DNA of 64,000 nt from Glandiceps talaboti (GCF_964340395.1 NC_135554.1:4935475-4999474); one strand, 5' to 3'; positions 1 to 14,039 are shown, numbered from the stretch's first letter. Numbers and translations: made by a program. The notes: a model not told the origin generated them from the sequence alone.

Positions 1-3000
1 GTTGTGTTGTGTTATGTTTTGTTATGTTATGTTATGGGGAGTTTTGGAATGCATAAGTTTAAATCTGGGTCATCTTGCTATTGGTATTACTTATTTGTAG
101 TGGCTGCAGGCATCATTTGAAGAGTCTCATGTTCTCGACACGTATTATCTGTGATGTACGATACTAGTAATCCTTAACTACCATAAAATCACAAACAAAC
201 AATTATTGGAAAACGTGTTTGTCACCTTAATTCACTGTACCTTTCAATGCTATGAGTATTACTAATGTATACTTGAGTCACCGACTATAAATCTTAAAAA
301 TAAGCCTTGCAACACGTATTGCAATATATATGAACCACAGGTACATAAACTACCCTCGTTTTGGAAATGAATAGAAAAATTGAAATATCCTGTGAATTGT
401 TAACATGTGTCTGTGAGAAAAAGCAGATTAGCATAATCATATGATACCAGTGCTCATAGTAAAAGTACTTTATAGGCATTGCATATCGTCATAATGTGAT
501 AAAAGTAATACAAGTAAATCGTGTATTGCCTTTAATAAGTAGTAGTCGTTATTGTTGCGTCGTGTGACATTTTCTTTCTTGATTACGTCATTAGGACCAG
601 GAAATCGTCACTACTTGATCCATATAAATGACTTGATTTAAACAACTCATCAAACTGTAAACCTGTATTGCTTACAAACCGTGTTCAGTGGGAGTGGTCA
701 CAACACATAATGATATTCATAGACTAGACACACGTTTTCAAGTCTTTAAGGCTGGTCAGTTTGGATCGAAAAGATCTCAGGTGCACCCATTGGGATAATA
801 ATGTGGTCTCTTTTTATGCCTCGATTTGATTTGAGTGCAGCTTGAATAGAATATGGGCACTTCCCCCAAGTCATTCATCGAATAACGATCAATAATTTGT
901 TTTTTTGACGCAGTCTTTGTCGTTACATTGAGGAACATTTGACCTTATCGAGACATACTTTCTTGTTTTATTCCCTGGATCTTGTAGCGATAACATCACG
1001 AAAAAGGCTTTACATGGCTTGAAGGCTAAGTGTTTCTTTCGTGTGTATGCTAATAAGTGATTGAATCTTCTTTGCCTGAATGACAGTATGAATGAAGAAA
1101 CAAATATCACACGTGACGTCACAACTTCGTAGTTCGGATCGCAAATAAAGTGATGAAACGATGAGGCTGTTCCAATCTTAAAATTCGACGTCACCACAAG
1201 TTACATCTAGCTGCAGGCAAATGTTTTAGTTTATATATAGCTGTGCAAATGAAACTGTACATGAATAGGATATTTCTTATAAATTACTTCCAACGGTACA
1301 TTTATTTCATAGTTTCGGAGACGTGTTACATTCGATTTTCTGTGCTTAATGACGGTCTTTGAAATTGCAAAATTAATACGAAACACGTGCGTCTATTCAG
1401 TGTAGCTATTTCTGACAATGAAGTGTACATTTCAGAATCAGATGCGAGGTTAACGTATCCGGTTTTTTTATAGCCATCGTTAAGCAGATGGTATGCTGGC
1501 TATACGTGTGTATGTAACTGTACACTCTTGAAGGTGACACTGTAAATTGGAAACGTAATAGAATTCGATAATGTGGTAGCAAGTTAAATGAAACCAAACA
1601 AAACATGTACGTTTCGTTAAGATATATGGTATATGATATACCATGGTACATAACAAACATAATATACCACTGAATATAAACATTGCATTTACATTTAAGA
1701 AACTATTGTACACGTGAAAGCATCTCTTAAATCTTTCAGACGCTATCTTAGTTTCGTCTCTGTTACAAACTTCTATCTCACTTATAACCATTTAGCCACA
1801 TACACCCATCATCATTTCAACTAAGTGAATGTTGAAATTTTATCATTTTTATTTTAGCATCTCATCTATTCCACATTTGTACATAGGAAAGAGCACTGAA
1901 ATGTAATGTAGCGAGCCTTTTAAAGAAATGACTTTATTATCATTATTTTTAATAAGAAAATTATAGCTTAAGAATCATCAACTGTTTAATGAATTCTTAG
2001 CAGAGTATATAGCACTAATTAATTGTAGAGTGGTCTCTCTAAAAGCAGAGTGACGTGCAATGGCTATTTTAAGCCGATGACCCGACGGAGAGATTTTAAC
2101 TTGTAGATTCACAACACGGATACCAGTAGATAGTAATCTATTTGGAATATGTATGACATATGTCATGCCTGATTATCAAAAATAACAAGTCTGGCTATCA
2201 TTCATAGTCTCCGTATGGTCCTCAAGAATACATATGAACCATGTTCGAAATTCTGATCTCCAAGAATTGTTTATTGAACAACTGATGTTTTGCTCGTTGT
2301 AAAACGGAGAGGAGAGTGTTGAAGGTGAACAATCCTGAAGGGCCACATGGTCAGTAACAGAGAGTTGTTAGATGAAAAAAAAAGTGTCTGTTTCCGATAA
2401 CATGACTTCAGACATTACGGCAAGCAGTATTTTTTTATTTTTTTATTTTTTTAATTTTTTTATTTTTTCAACTCAAAGACTAGATACTCGTTGATCACAA
2501 TACTTCTGTGATAGTTCAACGAGGTGTGGAAGATGTAAATGGAGACAATTATATGTAAAGTAGACGAATACTACAATATGCAAACTGTACTGTACAAATT
2601 CAAGTTGCACTTGGTATCTCTGGAATGAGATATTTCAAAGACTGCGTGACCAAGGATACTGTTTGAGACCATCTAATGATACTCTGTTAGCCAATGCATC
2701 AGAAATCACACTCCATTTGTGGATGTGCTGGGGGAAGAGGGGGGGGGGGTTAAAAATTATGTTAGCGTTGCAATTAAGATCTTAAAATATCTGCATATTT
2801 ACTTACTCTCTAAGCAATAAACTGCATAACGTTCATTTACTGGAAAGAGTTTGTCATTTTATTCTGAACTTAACACAAGTTCAGATTCACATAACATATA
2901 AACATATATTAGAAGTAACGATTTGACACACAGTCCCAAAATTAATATATAAAACAGAATTTTGGAGCAACAGACTCTTTTTTCGACGTTTACTGTTCTG

Positions 3001-6000
3001 TATAAGCATGTGGAACAGCATATTGGCATGACGCAATACAAATCCCTCTAGATATGTACCCAATATAATACAGTTTACACATTATTAATTCACATTTACT
3101 TTTTCAAGCACAAAATGCTAAATATGAAACCAGTAAGCTACGATATTCGAGCATTTACCGTTTTGTATTACATTTTTTGTGTGACGGAAATGTCAACATA
3201 CGATGTAACTATAATGTATATTTCCATTAGTGCACGAAAGGAAGGCAACAATTCACATATTCTGAACAAGGTCGTCTGACATACTATGCAAATTAAAAAA
3301 ACAGTAAATATAGTTCGGATTACCATTTGTTTTGTTTTGCATGTTAGTGATCAGGTAATAGTTCTTTTTTTTAATTAAAATGTTCAACTGCGTAAAGATC
3401 CTCGCCAATGACATTGTTAACAAAAAGGATATGACCTTATGTCGGATTAGAACACTCGGAACTGATGTGACAGATGCGACATGAATGTTTAGTAGCTATA
3501 CATTGCATTATCTATTGAGAGAAGGTATAAATTCGACAAAGCAGTTAAATGATGAAATTCGATTAACTCACTGATTGTCTAATGTTATTACACACACTTT
3601 AGTCAATATTGTTGATGATTTATTTTCAGTAAAGTTGCCCTTTGTAATATTACATTTGCCTAAGCTTCAGATGCTATTTCATTGAATATACAATTCACGA
3701 AAAGGGTTAGGTATACTAGTGTCTTTCTGGTCTCTAATGCTGCTGACGGCTTTACGTGTGGTGTGTTATTCAGACCCAGTTGCATACGTGTATGCACGTA
3801 AACCCTAAATCGGATACAGTCACGTCTTTTACATCAGAGTATTCAACCCATGAATTCAACTGACCATACCACACTCAATGTCGATACATCGATATTTTCC
3901 CTAGGCGTTAATCCTACAAACACATGTTCAACCATAATAGATCACAGTCAAAAACGGCGCGTTACTATTATAATATCATTTTTTCTATAGCCATATGTCG
4001 ACTGTGTCACACGTAATCTGACAATTTCAATAAATACCCAAGGTTAGACTTTACTAACTTAACGATCTACAGTCATAAATTTTAGGCGATCTCTGTCTTT
4101 TTTGTCTTTCAAAAAAGCAATTTCCATATATCCCTTAATCCCCGGCAGTAAATGTCAACGTTATTTATTATCCAAACCCGTGACAAAATGTAAAACTGTT
4201 TACAATACGTTCAGCGGTTCAATAGATTGTAGTCTGTATTCCGTGTAAACATGTTCAGTCACTCACCATAATAATTAACATGGACGTATATGTATACAAG
4301 GATGATACAATGACACGACAGATATCCATGTTTCCTTCAAAAAGAATTTGAGCCAGTTGTATTTTTTATTCAAGATAAAGAGAGCGAAACACAACCATAG
4401 GATTTTTTGTTTATATTGGGAACTTAACGTATAACAAACGTATATAAAATAGTTGCTAAAACAAGGTTTTATAAATGCACCATGAAACTTAGTAAAGTTC
4501 TCTGTTGTTATAATTAATAAACAGTGATCATGGCATAAACTGTGAGAGGTGACATGTGAAACGAACCGACAACATGCAAATCTATTAATTGGGATATTGA
4601 GGTTGAAATTGAAAGAAAGTTACTTTGTAAGAGTAAGAAGTCAAAATATATTACCAAGAAATATTCCCTTTCAGATGCTTGAGAACACCTTTGAAGGACA
4701 ATCATTGTTTGCCATAATTACTCAAAAAGAGCATTTTGTGGACGGTATAAGGAAAGACAAGGGTGGAAACTCTGTTTTCCCTCTCGGATTGTCCTCTCTA
4801 TATTATTGTGGAGTAAGTCATTGTGGTATAGCAATGTGTCCGCAAACTGTACCGGTGACTGTAAAACACTATTGCTTTGCACGCATGGTATTGTAAATCC
4901 AAACCACCCACATAAATAATTCATTTGACAATTCGTACAAATTTTGTTTTTTTTAACAATGATGACTGCATCTTTTATTAGCTATTATTAAAGATATTTA
5001 TGTAAATGAAAACAGTCATATTTCGTATATATTTATTGAATGATGCACACAGCAACCAGTCGATAGTTTCTAAACATGACAAGAGTCACCGACCGTTACA
5101 CTTATTTGTAAATGGAATATGAAATGTTCGACTTCGATGAACACAACAATGGCAAAATTGCATATGTCATTTCATTGTGTACTATACTGCGTTTTTAATG
5201 AATGCACTTTATTGCATCTTTGTTCTCGTCAGCCGGTCGGACCCGATGACACTCGAAGGCCACGCTTTGCGTAAAAATAGGCTTTATAAATCATTTTACG
5301 GGTATGTGTTGTCATTTTATCTCGCCACCCATGCCAGAATACGCTTTCACGTGTGTTTTGTGACGAGAGGAAAATACATATTGATTAATGGGATATAAAA
5401 CAAATCAAAAGCAACGTCAACAATAGCTGATTGTACGTGATGTCACGTACATAATTTTTAAGTTTATATGCTACAAAAGCATGTAAAATATGATGTATGT
5501 GTGGGGGGGGGGGGAGTGTCCTTTGTTATCAAAATATTTCTCGTCTATTTATAGTACTGATTTTTGGTAGTAATGCTTGCAATTCGGCCGTATTGTGATT
5601 TGGTGTGGAAAATAATCTTGTCTGAGCCCATGCAGAATATTTAAGAAAGAACGTTGATATTTCACAAATGACGCCAGTGGTTTATTTCTATAACATTACT
5701 GAGTATTTTAGCTTAAAAGTGACTCTTTTTCTTCTCTTTTTTTGGTGGGTAGGGGAATTTTGTTACTGCATATAAAAGGTACTGGTAGAATTGTACAAAC
5801 TGAGAAAAACTGTATCGGTCAACCAATACTTGATGTTTGTTGAAATCTAACCTAGCCTGGTATGCATGTATAATACATGGACGATTGTGTGACATGATTT
5901 GAGTATACATTGTACTAGAACATCAACTGTATTGACGTCATCAGAAGACGATGTCGAAACCACATGGATTGCAATTGCTAGTTACGATGCAATATTGCAG

Positions 6001-7549
6001 ACAGTGAGGATCGTGCTGATGGACTTTTCGCAATACCCATGCTCATCTCACCATACATAACTATCAGGTGTTGAATGCATATCTATCTTAGATATTTGAA
6101 AAGAAACCGATATTTACTCAGTATGGTATTTGGTTCAACTGGTTACGACTGACATTTGGCAGTGTCTGTATATCGAGACATGACAATTCCCATAGCACTG
6201 TAGCTGGTTTCTATTTCACGACTATATACAAGTAAAGTCCTGTGTTAGTCAACGAATATAATGAAGAGTTTAACCAAGGGAGTAACGTGACACTGGTAAC
6301 ATGTATGAAATAGGACTTATATGAACGATTGCGTTGATTCTGATTTCACGCGCTGAGTTTAGTATATCATGTGGACAGGATCAAATATCTCTAAAGCCAT
6401 GTAACGGTTGATGTTGAAACAGGCATGCGATCACATATACATGAACACGTCAAAATAACCAGGCAGTCTCGCTCAATTCATTGTCTTATATGCTATATAA
6501 CAAATAAAAACGTCTTCTCTTTTCAGCTAATTAATGCAGTTAATGATGTACATACGACAATACACTAGCTCTGCTCTTAAAATGTCAAAAATAGTATACG
6601 TATACATAAATAACATACTCTGCAATTTAAAAAAATAGCCAGAGTGTGAACTAATTTTAGTTTTTATTATGCGATGCATTGGCAGCTGCATTAATAATTA
6701 GACAATGCGTAATAACGATATATATCTAGTACCGGAAACATCAAAGAAAATTAAATGTATACAAACCCACTTTGCAAACGTGATAAATCAAATCCATCTC
6801 GAGCTTACGAAAACCAGACAATGATAAAAATAACACTGTATAATATCATTCTTGTTTCTGAAATCCAAATATTTATGCTTTCGAAGCCCTGACCAGAATG
6901 TCATCAAACAGAGCGGTAAGTTTAGAGGTTTTCAATGACATGTGTGTGTGTGTCATTAAATGTATCAGGTTATATAGGGAAAATTGCTTTCTGTCGTTAT
7001 TTGACGGTCTAATTACTTTATCAGGCCTTAAAGGTATCATCCCTATCATTTGTTTAGTGATATTAATAGGCTTTCGCAGATACTTTAAGACAGTCAATCT
7101 AACGAAAGCACCGATAATAGTACAGATTCTAAAGCATTATCAAATAGCCCTTTCCATCTCTATAGAAATACGTATCTTTCGTAATCTTAATGGAATACGA
7201 GCTGGCTGTCGTTATTGAATTTATATCTGGTTAAACTAAAACATTGTGTGTTTCCGTAGAAAGGTTTGGCTGACTTATTTGATTTGAATGTGTATCTCTT
7301 TCTACACACCATACATGACCAAATACAAACTGAAAGCATCTCGTAAGGTTTTCAATATTGTGAACCAATTTTATAAATAACATTCTTGTTATAAATTAAA
7401 TTTAAACTAAATGACTTTGATAAATGTACATAATTTTGCCAACAGCACACAGTTACTCAAAATAGATTTTTGAACTTTGTTAAGTTTCCTTGGTATGCGT
7501 AATTCATGTAGCAAAACGTAATAAAACAAACGACGAATTTCTGTTTTTT
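1..7549. other. No gene recognised
   Basis: AT-rich sequence with TGTTAT-type repeats at 1-40, a TTTTTTTA run near 2430 and G homopolymers near 2740 and 5505. The open frames (115 aa at 4549, 106 aa at 6898) have no family features or splice context. Confidence 0.6.
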
Positions 7550-7613
7550 ACATACATACACACATACATATACATACATACATACATACATACATACATA
7601 CATACATACATAC

Positions 7614-7644
<31 letters not shown>

Positions 7645-7652
7645 CATACATA
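7550..7652 (+). repeat. CATA microsatellite
   Basis: About 25 CATA units, abutting the 3' end of SINE copy 1. Confidence 0.95.
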
Positions 7653-7659
7653 ACAATAT

Positions 7660-7938
7660 TATTAGTAATGCTGGTTTTATATAGCACTTTCTCACTTTGT
7701 GCTCCCACTTTGTGTTCAAAGCGCTTTGCAATGATTGCATGGATCTATAGCGGTACGACGGCCCTTTATACTTCCTCAACTCTCTGGGGAACACGCAATC
7801 CATTGCAGTCTTTATAGTATAGGCGTACAGGATTAAAACATTCACATTGCAATCTCTATCCTACCAGGTCACCAATTGCACAGATTTAACATCAGCGTGC
7901 AGATTCCAAGCCGGCCACTCTAACCATTCGCCCACCAT
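7660..7938 (-). mobile_element. SINE-like dispersed repeat, copy 1
   Basis: It shares about 200 bp with 12062-12272: a 3' part with GCGCTTTG and GTGCTATATAAA-like words, a middle GGGCCGT and CCCCAGAG core, and GGTTGCAATGTGAATG-like stretches (minus strand). The far end (7908-7938) reads GGGCGAATGGTTAGAGTGG on the minus strand, like a tRNA A box. The tail runs into a CATA microsatellite. Family name unknown. Confidence 0.6.
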
Positions 7939-8721
7939 AACTCCTACCTACCTACATATATATACATCAGGTATTTAGAAGTGAATACGTTGCAAATATT
8001 GATCCACATGCTTTACTGTAAAACACATTAGCGGCCAACAATGGCTTAATTAGTTGGTGGAAATATCAAATAACGTGTTGACTGTATTCAAGGATGGCAC
8101 TCGTTATTGTTGAACTGAAAGTAGTGGAGTATATATATCATAATTAGAGTAAACCATGCCTAGGGTTATTGTTTGTTTAATATTCAGTAGTTGAGAGCAT
8201 CAAATTGAAAACGTCGACAACAGCAGTTTTAACAAATATGACAGATATAATAGGTGTACGTCTTAACAAAATATTTAGATACTATCATGCAATGTAGTAC
8301 TTTTATCGTGTGAGCGACTTTTACAGAATACTTTTTAACGTGTTTGTGTCGCTTCAAACACTCGGATATTTGTCAATTCAAATATCAGTTAAAAGAAAAT
8401 TAATGTTGCCATGATTTTACAATTCTGTGATACCTTTCAATTGTATAGCCAGTGTGACAAACACGACCTAATGCTTAGCAAACATTTTTCTTCCGAACTG
8501 AACTGTATACCTCCTCGCTTGTAGCGAGATGTTGACACATTATCAGACTGGTCATAGCAAACTGCATATCATGGGTTATAACAATCGCCATCTGTCGTGA
8601 AAGGTTGACCCTAGTGTAATATTGTAATCGAGGTTATTTCAATAGTAGATACATTAACGAAATTAGTCGTAATCTGTATGTTGTCAATACCGTACGATTT
8701 AGCAAGCCTGCAAACAATGCA

Positions 8722-8727
8722 GTGTGT

Positions 8728-8778
<51 letters not shown>
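8722..8778 (+). repeat. TG microsatellite
   Basis: TG dinucleotides with two TATG interruptions; potential Z-DNA tract. Confidence 0.9.
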
Positions 8779-8780
<2 letters not shown>

Positions 8781-9451
8781 CTGACACATGATTTATGCTT
8801 TACTAAAACTATATATATTGCATATATATCGCCCAAAATATCAATTCTTTTTCTAAGAGCTAAATGTATCCATATGCACAGCTGGCCACATAACTAACCA
8901 TATAAAACACCACCAGAAATACCTTCCAGAAATATGTAATGTACCAAAATATCACACTGCTTGTTGGGGTTATAATTTAGGTCTCGATTCATTGAATCAT
9001 CTCATTTCGTACACAAAATGCCCGTCGATGAAGCTCTTATAACAAATACTAACATTCAGACATTATGCTTCTTTGCTTGTGCAATCTGATACAAGTGTAG
9101 TTTATCTTTACTTCGTCAATTTTATGAGTGTTATACTATAATAAAATGTATAAAATGATATATATACACTGTAACATAAATATCTTTTACTGTCTCTCGT
9201 TATGTTATCATTAATCATGTATTACGATTCAACAGCCTATTTTAGAAATATATCAAAAGAAACCTTCGGGTCACTTGCTTTTCAGTATTGGAGTTCTTAT
9301 TGCTTTGGTAAGGCAAACTCATTTTACTCTAGAAAATCGATAAAACACGTTATATTCAGTACGAGTTGTATGATTTTGAAAATGTTAGGCCTGGTAATGT
9401 ATTGACTAATATTACAATTTGTAATGGGGTTCTTAAAATATGCAAAGAAAA

Positions 9452-9742
<291 letters not shown>

Positions 9743-10277
9743 ATAGGCTTAATATCCATTGAATCTACAAACAACAGCATGCTAAATTAGTAGAGTACCG
9801 TGCGGCATATTGTGATTAAATATACAAACAGAATTAAAAAGAAGATTGAATGATAATCTCATTCCTAAAAAGCAATGTTAGTCTAATAATTGAAGTATAT
9901 CCAATGTTAGTATACTAATTCAAGTATTTCCAATATTATATCTTCAACTGAAAGAAAATTTGTCTTTCCTATGCAAAGCATTCCCTGGGGAGAAATACGA
10001 GACTTTATGAGTAATCTTGGTAGATTTATAGTCAAAGCAAGTCAGATACTCGATGACAGGATGTTGTCACTAACGCTTAGATTTTAACGAGCAGTGAATA
10101 ACCTGACGTGGTAGGTGTAATGCCTATAGGTAGACATTGAGTGAATTGTTAATTGGGCGATTGATATACGGTACGATTTATACTACCATTACAGAACAAA
10201 ATGAAGATATCAAATTAAATATGTATCAGAACGATCACGATAGCATCCTTACGTATTGACATATAGTATTGAAAAAC

Positions 10278-10371
10278 GTACATACATACATACATACATA
10301 CATGCATGCATGCATACATACTTGTATACATTTTGTATGTATGTATGTATGTATGTATGTATGTATATATG

Positions 10372-10405
<34 letters not shown>

Positions 10406-10447
10406 TGTATGTATGTATGTATGTATGTATGTATGTATGTATGTATG
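10278..10447 (+). repeat. CATA / TATG microsatellite with polarity switch
   Basis: CATA units change through GCAT to TATG units around 10320-10335, so the two halves are reverse complements and can fold back. Confidence 0.95.
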
Positions 10448-11064
10448 GTGGGTTAATTGGAAGGTACATGTAGGTAGGAAGGTAGGCTGGTTGGTTGGTT
10501 TGTTGGCTAATCGATCAATATATTTATCCTAATTCATCGATGGACTGAAGTGGTCTTCAAAGAAAATCATGCATTTTGTTTCCAGCCACTATTTTCAACA
10601 CGTGATGTTTTTCACACACTATGTAATTGTGCCTATAAAGTGTTTTGTGGGCTTTCACTAACTTAAGGGTCATTTACGTTGTGTTTAATCACCACTGGAG
10701 GTATACACCGTTAATGTGTGGCATTAAAGAAATCTATAAAATACCTGTCGTACATTACACGTCCAGAAATGAGGACTGTGTCTGATATCACGTACAATGC
10801 CACATATTAAAGAGGTCTGTCTCACATTAAAGAGCTACTTTAGCGCCTTCAACAGCAAGTGTAGACATTGGAGACACCTTGCAAACAGGTTCAAAGACTC
10901 ATTGCAGTCAACACAACACCTTAGTGTCTTCTTCCCATCACATGCATATTTCGTCTTGCAACATTAGGTAAGGGAATGTACTTTAGTACTTTAAGAGGTA
11001 AAAGCAAAACCATTCAAACACAGACCAGACAATGACTGCAACGGCGATAATGTGCAGACAACCA

Positions 11065-11160
11065 CATGTATGTATGTATGTATGTATGTATGTATGTATG
11101 TATGTATGTATGTATGTATGTATGTATGTATGCATGCATGCATGTATGCATGCATGTATG

Positions 11161-11222
<62 letters not shown>

Positions 11223-11270
11223 TATTGCGTTCTGCCACTGCGGTATAGAACACTGTCTTATATATATATA

Positions 11271-11360
<90 letters not shown>
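11065..11360 (+). repeat. TATG, TGCA and TA tracts
   Basis: TATG (11065-11130), GCAT, then TA (11166-11217), the 42-nt block, and TA (11261-11360). Confidence 0.95.
11218..11260 (-). repeat. 42-nt conserved block between TA tracts, copy 1
   Basis: Nearly identical to 43913-43954 and flanked by TA tracts at 11166-11217 and 11261-11360. On the minus strand a hammerhead-like remnant (11420-11385) precedes it. The spacing and order match the second locus, so this looks like a module of one element family. Confidence 0.7.
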
Positions 11361-11364
<4 letters not shown>

Positions 11365-11367
11365 AGT

Positions 11368-11430
11368 AAAGGTTTTCTGGCCAAGATGTTTCGCTCAGGC
11401 TTTGCTGAGCTGCCTCAGTAGGCCTCAGTC
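11368..11430 (-). ncRNA. Degenerate hammerhead-like motif
   Basis: On the minus strand GGCCTA is followed by CUGAGGCA (degenerate for CUGANGA), a 6-bp stem II GCUCAG/CUGAGC with loop CAAAGC, then GAAAC and, a few bases on, GGCC, which can pair with the first GGCC (stem I). A9 of the core is changed, so it is probably inactive. A plain hairpin repeat is the alternative. Confidence 0.35.
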
Positions 11431-12061
11431 CATCTCATAAACTATCGTTTATGTCCAGTCATATATATATAACGTACCGTCCTCTGGCATTAAAGTCGGG
11501 ATACAGACACATTAAGGACAGCTAAGGACAATATAGATTATAATATAGTACATTTCCACTGTGTGTGAGATTGGTATTTTACAGATGTATCATCATTTCA
11601 ATGTTTTACAGTGATTGACCTCTAATACTAATGCACATGATAAGAGACCGTTATGAGCATTAATAAGGTTACAATCCACTGCCATCCATTGCATTGCACT
11701 CTCTTTTTGAGGAGTTTGTGAAAATATGCGAAATTGAATTATTAAACTAATATATTTTCAACTTTACCAATACAGCTCTGTGTTGTTTACACACTAATCA
11801 TTAAATTGTGATGCATTTATTCATTGGCATATATATTATAGTTTATACTTCGATGAAATTCGTTTTTTTTTAAACATACTTTTTTTATTTTTGTATCTAT
11901 GGCGGTGCGGTTCGATGGGTGACAGGGGTGCTTATAAATTTATTATTTTACTATGCTAAGTTCATATGTGAACTTACAAATGTAGTATTAGTCTTACTAT
12001 TTGTCATTGTATTTGCAGAAATAAGTTTTTATCTCAGGACGACTTAACACAGAGTTATTCA

Positions 12062-12272
12062 ATGATAATAATAATGTCCGTTTTTATATAGTGCTTTCCC
12101 ACTTTGTTCTCAAGCGCTTTAAAATTAAGACCCCTGGTCCAGGAATGGATCTTTAGCAGCACAACGGCCCTTTATTTCCTCATCAACTCCCTGGGGAACA
12201 TGTAATGCATTGCAAACTCTATAAGTGCATAGGATTAAAGCATTCACATTGCAACCTCTATCCTATAAGGAA
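12062..12272 (-). mobile_element. SINE-like dispersed repeat, copy 2 (5'-truncated)
   Basis: Homologous to 7660-7900 with scattered substitutions and small indels. It lacks the tRNA-like head, ends near CTCTATCCTATAAGG, and has an ATT-repeat tail on the minus strand. It lies directly next to the Penelope-like relic. Confidence 0.6.
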
Positions 12273-12339
12273 TGTTATGATGAAAGCTCATCTATGCAAA
12301 AGTCCAGTCTCAGTTAATGGGTTTAACTTCGTATTGCAC

Positions 12340-12396
12340 CAAAATTAAATTAGCTTACCAAAGCTTTCTCCAGGTATCCACCATGGCTTCGTCAGT
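12340..12396 (-). ncRNA. Decayed hammerhead-like motif 3' of the Penelope-like relic
   Basis: On the minus strand CUGACGA (12395-12389) is followed by a stem CCAUGGU/ACCUGG with a one-base bulge, then GAAA, stem III AGCUU-UGGU-AAGCU and A17. Stem I is mostly mismatched. The position just 3' of a GIY-YIG relic agrees with the known placement of hammerheads in Penelope-like elements. Confidence 0.4.
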
Positions 12397-12400
12397 GTTT

Positions 12401-12431
12401 TCTGAAGTCGCGACGCATGCGTGACTTCAGA
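12401..12431. repeat. 31-bp near-perfect palindrome
   Basis: TCTGAAGTC and GACTTCAGA (9-bp arms) enclose a 3-base bulge and the palindrome ACGCATGCGT. It lies between the GIY-YIG relic and the hammerhead-like motif. Confidence 0.6.
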
Positions 12432-12470
12432 CAATTGTCCCAGATCCTCGGAAGTTGGTAACGTCCCCCA

Positions 12471-12735
12471 TTACGGTTTCATTGATGGTTTTAAAGCCCA
12501 AAATATGAATCGCTCCCTTATTCCTTCGCCTAAACCAGTCCGACTCACCATCCAAGATTGTAACACAGGGTCGCATGGACGACCTGGGTGGTCCTTGTGT
12601 CTGGAGACCTCCGTTGATGTGAAGCCCGGCCTACGATGTTCACTTATTCTGGCTTTCAGAGTCCTCTCCATTTCCCCGTTGCATTCCTCTTCACAGGTTT
12701 TACCTGGAATAAGGAATGTTGTTCATATAGCCATC
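12471..12735 (-). pseudogene. Penelope-like element relic: GIY-YIG endonuclease C-terminal part
   Basis: The minus strand reads IPGKTCEEECNGEMERTLK, then ARISEHRRPG, STEVSRHKDHPG and GIRERFIFWALKPSMKP. This matches the GIY-YIG module at the end of Penelope-like retroelement proteins (usual form: IPCK..Y.GETGRSLKTRL.EHRR, EVSRH, KEAI.IR...PSLN). The YIG segment is lost (CNGE), the catalytic Glu is kept in IRERF, and the terminal Asn is Lys. The frame stops just after KPSMKP. The reverse transcriptase part is not present upstream, so it is a 5'-truncated, decayed copy. Confidence 0.7.
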
Positions 12736-12805
12736 GTTATCATCAACGTGTACACCAAATTGTATGAAGTTTTAAGTTAGCGTTGGAAATGACTCATTGT
12801 AAATA

Positions 12806-13004
12806 ACAGCTACAACACACCACACCACAAAACACTACACTACACTACACTACACTATACTACACCACACCACACTCCACCATGCTACGCCACGCTACAC
12901 TACACTACACTACCCTACATTACTACACTACAATACACTTCGCTACAATACACTACACTACACTACACTACACTACACTACACTACACTATACTACACTA
13001 CACG
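12806..13004 (+). repeat. ACACT pentanucleotide repeat, imperfect
   Basis: About 38 ACACT/ACTAC units with many single changes (ACACC, ACAAT). Confidence 0.9.
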
Positions 13005-14039
13005 GTGGTTTACAAAACATGTACAGACATAGTGTGACGGATAACATATTAACAAACGCCTAAAATCTGATCCTTAATCATAACGTATTCAATACATTGC
13101 AATCTTCGTCGCATAAGAAAATATATATGAATCTGTTTATTGATAAGACACATGGCTATCAGGTATACAAGTACATGTACATGGTTATTCTACAACGGGA
13201 CTAACACAATGAACTATGTGTAACCAAAATATATTATTTACGGAGGGCACTGCTCTTAGATAAGAAATTGATTCGATATACTGTTATGCGAGTAGATGGA
13301 AACATGATCATATTAGCATAGAAATCAAACATTCATAAGTTAACTTAATATTATTGCAAATTATTAATGTAATTGAAATATGAACAAAATAGCTTTAGGC
13401 AGTGTCACACATGTAACCAGTTTTGAATGATAAAAGAAATGTAATTCTTAAACCAGGTGTATCAAGGCTACATTTTCCTGTTGTTGCCAGGGGCTGTATA
13501 CTACATACGTTATTATTTAATGTACAGGGCGTTATCTGGTTGCTTAGGCGATATTCATTCGGTGTATGAATAAAGCTGAGATGTGTACTTTAGAAATGTC
13601 TACGCAGTATTGAAAGCACAACACTCGTCCGATTCGTACTCACGCACCTTGGAGTTTTACGTCACGAAAACCAAGACAGAAATTAGGATCGCTCATACAA
13701 AACTTCGTTTCTGCGCAGAAATGTACATGACTTGTGAAATTCCCCTTCGAATTCCCCTCCCCCACCCATCCAAATGAACCCTGGCAAGCCAATAAATCAA
13801 ATTTAATCTGCTAGTCAGAACTTAAGATGAGTAAGCGCTTGTCTAGTGATCGTGAAGTGACGCATCGTGTAAACATACACGAATGTACTTCTATCCACCT
13901 GCCATGCACGCTTAAAAGACGATAGGCAGACTTTAAAAACTGTCTAATATAATCATCAGTTTCGGCGACCATTCAACTTTGTCTTCTTATTTAGTTTTTT
14001 TTACTTGGAATCAGTATACACACTTCGAATGCAATAAGA

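Noticed and set aside
4549-4896. 115-aa plus-strand frame
   Set aside because: No domain, no homology recognised and no splice context; length is expected by chance in 64 kb.
5932-5975. Hammerhead-like words (CATCAGAAGACGATGTCGAAACC)
   Set aside because: The CUGANGA core is missing and stem I and III partners are not found.
10215-11384. Long open frames of repeated YVCM, HTYI or IY residues, here and at other arrays
   Set aside because: They are translations of CATA/TATG and TA repeats, open in several frames at once.
12421-12780. Plus-strand 119-aa frame
   Set aside because: It is the shadow of the minus-strand GIY-YIG relic.
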